Under the pieces are notes generated by a model, which saw only the letters and a list, made by a program, of their open reading frames with translations, ran no database searches and had not been told where the DNA came from. From Phoronis australis (taxonomy: Eukaryota > Phoronida > Phoronidae), in contig NMRA01000170.1 of the NCBI GenBank assembly GCA_002633005.1, positions 145,978 to 188,092 of the forward strand: 42,115 nucleotides of DNA, read 5' to 3'. A program made the translations under genes and the position numbers. Shown one piece after another: positions 37,199 through 42,115 of this stretch; position 1 is the first letter of the stretch; every line of letters begins with the position of its first letter.

Positions 37199-37495
37199 GT
37201 AGCTAAATTCCATTGTGCCGGGACATATCAAGAGCAAGAGTGGTCAAGTTTCCTTGGCAGTGGCCTAGACTCGCTGTATTGGGGACAGATGCTGGAAGGT
37301 GGAAAATTTATTCCCGAGACGACGAACCAGTCAGCAGCACCAGAGAACCTGCTGAAAGTAGTAAGATGCTCGTGCAAGACCAACTGCAGTTCCAAGAGAC
37401 GTTCTTGCAAGAAGTAATGATTGCCGTGTTCGGTTGCATGTGGAGAATGCCGTGATTTAAGCTGCCACAATTCATTCTCAGTTGACAGAGACTAG
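37199..37495 (+). other. C-terminal CXC-like cysteine motif of the decayed gene
   Basis: In one frame the block reads KFHCAGTYQEQEW, then APENLLKVVRCSCKTNCSSK, two adjacent stops (TAA TGA, 37415-37420), then CSVACGECRDLSCHNS and a final TAG. Cysteine spacing (CSCKTNC ... CSVACGEC ... C) fits a tesmin/TSO1-like CXC repeat. The longer open frame over the same bases (37213-37455) is an off-frame reading. Confidence 0.6.
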
Positions 37496-37980
37496 TTGTG
37501 TAAATACTGGTTGATTGTGTGTAGATTTTGATCACAGAGAATGGGTGCTACAGACTTGTAACATCACTAAAGAGAAGCCTAGTGGGAGCTGTGCAAGCAC
37601 TTATATTATAAACTGTTTAACTTGCTAAAAATACCTTTCTAAACCTTTCTCCTGTCTCAAATGTTGCTGTACTCACTAGGATTTACAACTAACTGGGTGT
37701 GACACAGACAGTGTGATAGTAGATCACTAAATCAATCGCAAAAATTTATTTTCGATACAGCACCTTTTTTAGGCGGAGAATGATCCTTCAGTCCAGGCGA
37801 ACCAGATATTTTCACCCAAATAAGTTATTATTCATTAAACAATCTTGAAAATGGTAGTCGTAATCATCAGAGCCAGACAAAAATTATTATAATAGCCGTG
37901 CTGACCTAAAAAACTCAAGATATGAAATCTGTGAAGAGGGCGTGTCTCTGGAATCTGAAGTTCTTACATGAAGCAACTAT
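37496..37980. other. Non-coding stretch inside the element
   Basis: No gene is seen. A degenerate start of the subterminal repeat (CTTGAAAATGGTAGTCGTAATC) appears at about 37845. Confidence 0.5.
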
Positions 37981-37981
37981 T

Positions 37982-38620
37982 TGGTGGCCATCTTAGAAAA
38001 TGGTGGAAGTAATCATTAGAGCTAAATGCAATGAGTTTCAATGGATTAATCGACTCAGAAAACTTATGAAGCAATATTTGAAGCAAGACGACATACTGTT
38101 CATCCGAAGTTGTGCGACTCTAAATAGTTTTGTAAGCCATCTTGGAAAATGGCAAATGGTGTCACCACAGCCATGCAAAACTATTTCCAATGAATTTGCT
38201 GACCCACAAAACATAGGTAAACCTTTTTTAATTTTAACTCTATCACATTCCACTCTCAAGTTATAATGGTCATCTGCAAATTTGGCGGCCATTTTGTCCG
38301 CCATATTGGAAATGGTGGAAGTAATCATTAGAGCCAAATGTAATGAGTCTCAATGGACTAATCGACCCAGAAAACCTATGATGCAATGTTTGAAGCAAGA
38401 CGACACACTAATCTGCTCGTGCAAAGTTGTACGACTCAAAGTAGGTTTGGTGACCATCTTGGAAAATGGTGGACGGTGTCACCACAACCATGCAAAACTA
38501 TTTCCAATGGATTTGTTGACCCATGAAAGATAGGTAAACATTTTTGAATTTTTACTCCATCACATGCCACTCTCGAGTTATAATGGTCATCTGCAATGCT
38601 GGCGGCCATTTTTTCCGCCA
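37982..38620. repeat. Subterminal tandem repeat, two units of about 312 bp
   Basis: Unit 1 (about 37982-38300) and unit 2 (about 38301-38620) share TGGTGGAAGTAATCATTAGA, TTGAAGCAAGACGACA, GCAAAACTATTTCCAATG and TATAATGGTCATCTGCAA. Each ends in an ATGGCGGC-type block next to the TIR. On the minus strand both units keep a related open frame with ADDHYN, LEIVLHGCGDT and HFPRW. Repeats next to the TIR are typical binding sites for a transposition protein. Confidence 0.75.
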
Positions 38621-38753
38621 TCTTGAAAAACCAACTTCCGCCACTCCGATTCCGGTAGACTTTTTCTCACAATACGGGGTGTGAGAGGATACGATTTATG
38701 CAATGAAACCTTCTATTGCAATTTTTTCCGTGTCATCCGTAGAATGACTGGAC
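38601..38753 (-). repeat. Right terminal inverted repeat
   Basis: Reverse complement counterpart of 33541-33675. The inner block GGCCATTTTTTCCGCCATCT and the outer TAGAATGACTGGAC are the best conserved parts. It is slightly longer than the left TIR because of divergence in the middle. Confidence 0.7.
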
Positions 38754-38755
38754 TA

Positions 38756-38960
38756 TTAGATGTAGTCTTGTATAGGGCTGTAGTAACTTAACTGTGTATA
38801 TTACCCTGGTTATCATTAAAGTGGCATGGAACGTGTTAACAGGTCAAATTTGTATCATTCGAAGTGTTTGTATATTTTATTTGAAACACTACACATAGGC
38901 CTACACTGTATATGGAACCATGCTTTCTACGTTTTGTTTGTTAAAGCTGTAATCTCCATG
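38756..38960 (+). other. Displaced 3' UTR of the second LDLa copy
   Basis: CATTAAAGTGGCATGGAACG with GTCAAATTTGTATCATT and GGCCTACA-CTGTA-ATGGAACC matches 32600-32690, the UTR of the intact LDLa gene. It continues the tandem copy on the far side of the insertion. Confidence 0.75.
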
Positions 38961-39127
38961 CAGTCTGTTCCAGCCATGGGCAATCGTACCTCCCCCTCCG
39001 TTATGGGTATCCGGCTAACAGCACTTTTAAGTAGTCCTGTATATTTTCAGTTCCTTTCTCTCATTCTGTTCGTCCCTGTGGATGGGCATGAGCTGTCTTA
39101 CAACATCTCTTCTGGCGCTTTTCATTG

Positions 39128-39264
39128 TCCATATTACCAGAGATTATCATTTTTTATTTACTTATGTTTAGTCAGTATTTATTATTTGTAATTGCATTAG
39201 TCATAATAAATGACCTTATATCCCCTACTTCGGTCTTCTTTTAGTCTCTGATAACGAGCTTGTG
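39128..39264. repeat. Direct repeat, unit 1
   Basis: From CCATATTACCAGAGATTATC to GATAACGAGCTT it matches 39677-39812 at an offset of 549 bases. Shared phrases include TTACTTATGTTTA, GCATTAGTCATAA and AAATGACCT. Confidence 0.75.
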
Positions 39265-39676
39265 ACGCACGTATCATTTATATATTATTCGGGACATATG
39301 TCGATTATAAATGGTATTTCACTTGTTAAATATATTTATATGAGCATATGGACCCGTCTTACTCCTTTTCCCCCTCATTTCGGTCTAGTCCACTATATCA
39401 CTTGTGTAGGACTACACGTCGTTTTCCCAACCTTCTAATTGGTCTATTGTTATCACGTGCCCGAGTTTGGTCAACTCTTGGCTCTAATAGGCTGATGATT
39501 GACACGTGTCCTTAGGCTATCTCTTTGTTATTGTAATCTCGTGTTTCAGTTGACCTTCTTTGTTCCAGGCACATTGACGCGTGTTCTAAAACTTGTTAAT
39601 TTTTTCCCACCCCCTACCATCCTCCTTTTCGACATTTTCTCGTACCTCACGTGGCCGCGGGGAGCTTCTTTATTTC

Positions 39677-39812
39677 CCATCTTACCAGATATTATCATTT
39701 TTATTTTACTTATGTTTATTCACTATCTGTTACTTGCAATTGCATTAGTCATAACAAATGACCTAATATTCCCTACCTCGGTCTCCTTTTCATCTCTGGT
39801 AACAAGCTTCTG
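39677..39812. repeat. Direct repeat, unit 2
   Basis: Second copy of 39128-39264, with scattered substitutions. Confidence 0.75.
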
Positions 39813-40080
39813 AAAATGACAAGGAATGCAAGGTACAAAAATATACAACTATAGCCATTAAAAACTACATCGCTGGTTTCACTGTCAAACTATTGGTCTC
39901 GTCGCAATACTGAGTTGAAGAGAAAATAAGGACGATGGAACAGTGTGGCGCGAGACAAAGAAATCACGTGAAATAAAAAAAAAACAATAGCGGGAGACCA
40001 AAAGGGTGACTGACCAAAAAATCAAAACGATATGATAATGACAACAAAGCAGTATAGCTTATATAAAATAATTTAATATA

Positions 40081-40163
40081 AAAAGATTATTACATGGTGA
40101 AGTCGTTATCCCCCGTTATCTAGAGCCTGAGTGGATTTTGGAGAATTATCGCCCGAGGGCCCG
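40081..40163. mobile_element. Solo arm of the double-hairpin element
   Basis: AGATTATTACATGGTGAAGT followed by CGTTATCCCCCGTTATCTAG and GGATTTTGGAGAATTATCGC matches the left terminus of the elements at 19325 and 24975. The second half of the hairpin and the rest of the element are absent. Confidence 0.7.
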
Positions 40164-41960
40164 TGTATTCTTTGAAATAAAACATTTTTTCATTTTCTAA
40201 CATAGCAATTTGTAAAGGTTATGTAAGCGTAATACCTTTTGGTCATTTTAATACTATTGCAAATAAAAGTAAAACGGCATAATGGTCAAATGACAAGATT
40301 TATCATAATCTATTTTGCCCGGGGTACGCCATGAGCTATGTTGCAAGAGGAGGATTGCGAATAATGTCATTTATTATGACGTAAATAGATGAAATTAAAT
40401 AAGAATCTGCAAGATGGGCATGGACAAAACGTTCACCGGCGTGTACAATGAATAGCTCTGAAAGAGGGAACCAAAACAAAAAAAACTGCCTGAAGGGCCT
40501 AAAGGAAAAGTACAGAACATGAACACAAAACTTGAAAACACCTAACAGGAGGTGCATATGAGAAAAGAAAAAAGTGGAAGCGACACCCGGGATGGGGGGA
40601 TGCAGAAAACGAAAGTAGGTCTTGTAGACGACGAGGTAGGTGGCTGAATGAGAGAGACCACATTGAATTGAACAAAGGAAATATGGGCGACCAATATCAG
40701 GTGTCGCATAGAGAAATGTATGAATACAAAAGTAGGCCCTTGAGGCTATAAATAGAGATGAGTAATGAAAAATAAACCCTAAGTGTTGATATCAAAATAA
40801 TGACGATAAATGCATTGAACAAGTTAAATTTAATTTATTTTCCACGAGTTGGTCTTTGTCCAAGTAGGCTGCAATATGCCCGGCTTCATTTAACACTGAA
40901 GATACTACAATGAAAATCTACGACATTTACTAAGAACTTGATTGAATGCGGTTTGCCTAGTTAAGGTTGTGTGGGAACCAAGAAAAAATGTCCAAATTTG
41001 GCTAACCTCGGGAAATCCGCATCTCAGAAATGGTTGATGGGATGCATGAAACTTCAACATACTACGATTTATGCCCTGTTCTCTCACTTTGGGATTGTTT
41101 TTTAAGATGTTCCACTACTACATGAAGGGCTAACCAAAATAAGATGCTTATGTTTTCATGAAATAACCACAAGTTGCATCTACGCAAACCAAAAGTTATT
41201 TTAGAAATGTAGCAGCGATTTTGAGACTTCATTTTGAACGTTCATATCGTCAAATCCAAAATGAAATTTGGGCACGTTAGTAATACTGATGTTTTGCACT
41301 GGATGTGCCTTTCTTTTTCATGAGACCCAATTTAAACAGATTGGTATCAAGTTAAAAATCAAAGTCTATAGGTTTTCTGCTTTCATAAAATGTATACATT
41401 CACAAAGTTAATTTTTACAGTTTTGTCGACATTCGGATCAATTTACAGACTTGTGGACAACATGATACGTAACCTTAATTACAACAGTGGTAAAACATTT
41501 CAGTGTGACGCACAGTTGTTATGACTATACTAAGAATACGAACTATTAAGTCGGATTTTGGCTTACTATAGAAAAATGCTGTTCCGCCCGTGGGCCCGAA
41601 AATCGGACAGCAAAGGTCAAACTCAGGTAAAAACCGGCATGGGTGCCGTGGACGCTGAAACCATGAAACGTAAGATCACGCAAATTTTCACGAGATATCG
41701 CCATGCATTACAAGGGAGGCACGTGATCACGTTAGCTTTCTCTGCGAGATTGGTGCTCATACGGAACTCAACTCCGGCCGTTTTCAGTAGCATTCGTGTC
41801 AGTAAAACTCGACATTAACTTGCTTGTGTTTTTTTAAATTTTGGTGTAGTTTTTAAAGGCGAAGGCAACCCTTTTTCATGTCATTTTTAGCAAAAATAGG
41901 GTTCGTTGATTATCCCAGACATATTTTTCACTTATTTACAGCTTTTCGTAATTTAATTAA
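40164..41960. other. Intergenic region without recognised genes
   Basis: Open frames are short and unrelated to families I know. The one at 41558-41818 has its first ATG at 41575 and contains a possible donor (CAG|GTAAAA), but nothing else supports it as an exon. Confidence 0.45.
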
Positions 41961-41976
41961 TGACTCGTCGTCTACT

Positions 41977-42015
41977 CCGGAAGTGACGTTTTGGGAGGCA
42001 AGAATTTCGCGCCAA
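41977..42015 (+). promoter_or_regulatory. ETS/CRE/E2F motif cluster, likely promoter of a gene beyond the window
   Basis: CCGGAAGTGACGT (41977-41989) joins an ETS core to a CRE half site. TTTCGCGCCAA (41-42 kb boundary, about 42005-42015) is a strong E2F-type site. Such a cluster marks core promoters of widely expressed metazoan genes. No start codon can be tied to it in the 100 bp that remain. Confidence 0.4.
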
Positions 42016-42115
42016 TTTCTTTTCATACAGTCTGACTGTGAGAGCAGTCGAGTCAGTCATTGTTCTACCTCGGTTGTGATAAGTTCGGTCGTCGTTTGCT
42101 TTTGTTTACGAGTCA

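Larger units (their letters stand above)
34730..37495 (+). pseudogene. Decayed PIN-CXC family protein gene, cargo of the TIR element
   Basis: Consecutive blocks in changing frames follow the order of a large uncharacterised protein family that I recognise from anthozoan, molluscan and amphioxus genomes. They are LVRLGRFHTEMSCLG (34770s), MLPYFAAAGHISYANSADLY with RFWAGLSYDLV (35568-35849), then ARQSRD (35900s). Next come the 36004-36387 block, VIDGSSLLHQIPWPRGARF (36384-36677), and GEADVLIVETA with ADDTDLLVILCYH (36674-36880). KRRVWDIKKLQ (36880s) and GNLDDLRCSRFEDEVCQ (37080-37200) follow, ending in NLLKVVRCSCKTNCSSKRR. The DG, EAD and DDTD acidic motifs resemble a FEN1/XPG-like PIN nuclease fold; the ending resembles a tesmin/TSO1-type CXC motif. 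Frameshifts lie near 35850-36000, 36380, 36675, 37075 and 37195, with stops at 36878 and 37415-37420. The segment after AVLPFAHA is deleted. Confidence 0.75.
33541..38753. mobile_element. 5.2 kb TIR-flanked insertion carrying a PIN-CXC gene copy
   Basis: The outer ends are ATCCAGTCATTCTA (33541-33554) and TAGAATGACTGGAC (38740-38753), inverted with one mismatch. A TA lies outside each end (33539-33540 and 38754-38755). Inverted similarity continues inward about 135-150 bp, strongest in GTCTACCGAAATCGG, TGGCGGAAGT and GATGGCGGAAAAAATGGC. Removing the block and one TA restores an 80 bp UTR stretch; the same stretch after the intact LDLa copy is 81 bp. This is the layout of a cut-and-paste DNA transposon with a TA target. 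No known transposase is recognised inside; the only gene is the decayed PIN-CXC protein. Confidence 0.7.
38960..40080. other. Intergenic stretch with a direct repeat
   Basis: No gene is supported. A direct repeat occupies 39128-39264 and 39677-39812. Hydrophobic open frames here are AT-rich and lack family features. Confidence 0.5.

Noticed and set aside
33541-38753. KDZ-type or Tc1/mariner transposase inside the TIR element
   Set aside because: No DDE/DDD transposase signature was seen in any frame. The acidic motifs present are in FEN1/XPG-like order and belong to the PIN region.
38826-39191. 121-codon frame with hydrophobic tail
   Set aside because: Its first part is the displaced LDLa 3' UTR and its end lies in a direct repeat, so it is not a gene.
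41558-41818. 86-codon frame with a possible CAG|GTAAAA donor
   Set aside because: It has no recognised domain, no acceptor partner, and an ATG only at 41575.

Overview
The window reads as nuclear DNA of an invertebrate animal: AT-rich, with short coding exons bounded by GT-AG introns, long introns, microsatellites, foldback elements and no bacterial-style operons. The CXC/PIN-type gene family, the ATGGCGGC-rich element ends and the base composition are reminiscent of anthozoan cnidarians, but an amphioxus, hemichordate or mollusc cannot be excluded from sequence alone.

Region 1 (about 2.0-17.1 kb, + strand) is a seven-exon synaptotagmin gene. Its N-terminal membrane anchor, linker and tandem C2 domains agree best with synaptotagmin-15. 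Codon phase is preserved across every junction, and one junction appears to use a GC-AG intron. Introns hold microsatellites, tandem duplications, a possible SINE and units of an interspersed repeat with CTCF-like motifs.

Region 2 (16.3-26.8 kb) is one sequence present twice. The stretch 16321-21092 (3' part of the last synaptotagmin exon plus downstream DNA) recurs at 21955-26775. The second copy starts mid-exon, right after the only N in the window, so an assembly join of two alleles is the simplest reading. Each copy carries two adjacent foldback elements.

Region 3 (26.8-32.7 kb) is a three-exon gene for a type II membrane protein with five extracellular LDL-receptor class A modules. A composite ETS/CRE-like motif lies about 370 bp upstream of its start.

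Region 4 (33.1-39.0 kb) is a truncated tandem copy of the last LDLa exon. Its 3' UTR is interrupted by a 5.2 kb block (33541-38753) with imperfect terminal inverted repeats and TA on both sides. Inside is a frameshifted copy of a widespread, uncharacterised invertebrate gene family with a FEN1/XPG-like PIN region and a C-terminal cysteine-rich CXC motif. The undisturbed UTR of the neighbouring LDLa copy acts as an 'empty site' and supports a discrete insertion. This is the most interesting object here: it suggests the PIN-CXC family is carried by a DNA transposon.

Region 5 (39.0-42.1 kb) has no gene I can support. It holds a direct repeat, a solo arm of the foldback element, and at the far end an ETS/CRE/E2F motif cluster that looks like the promoter of a gene beyond the window.
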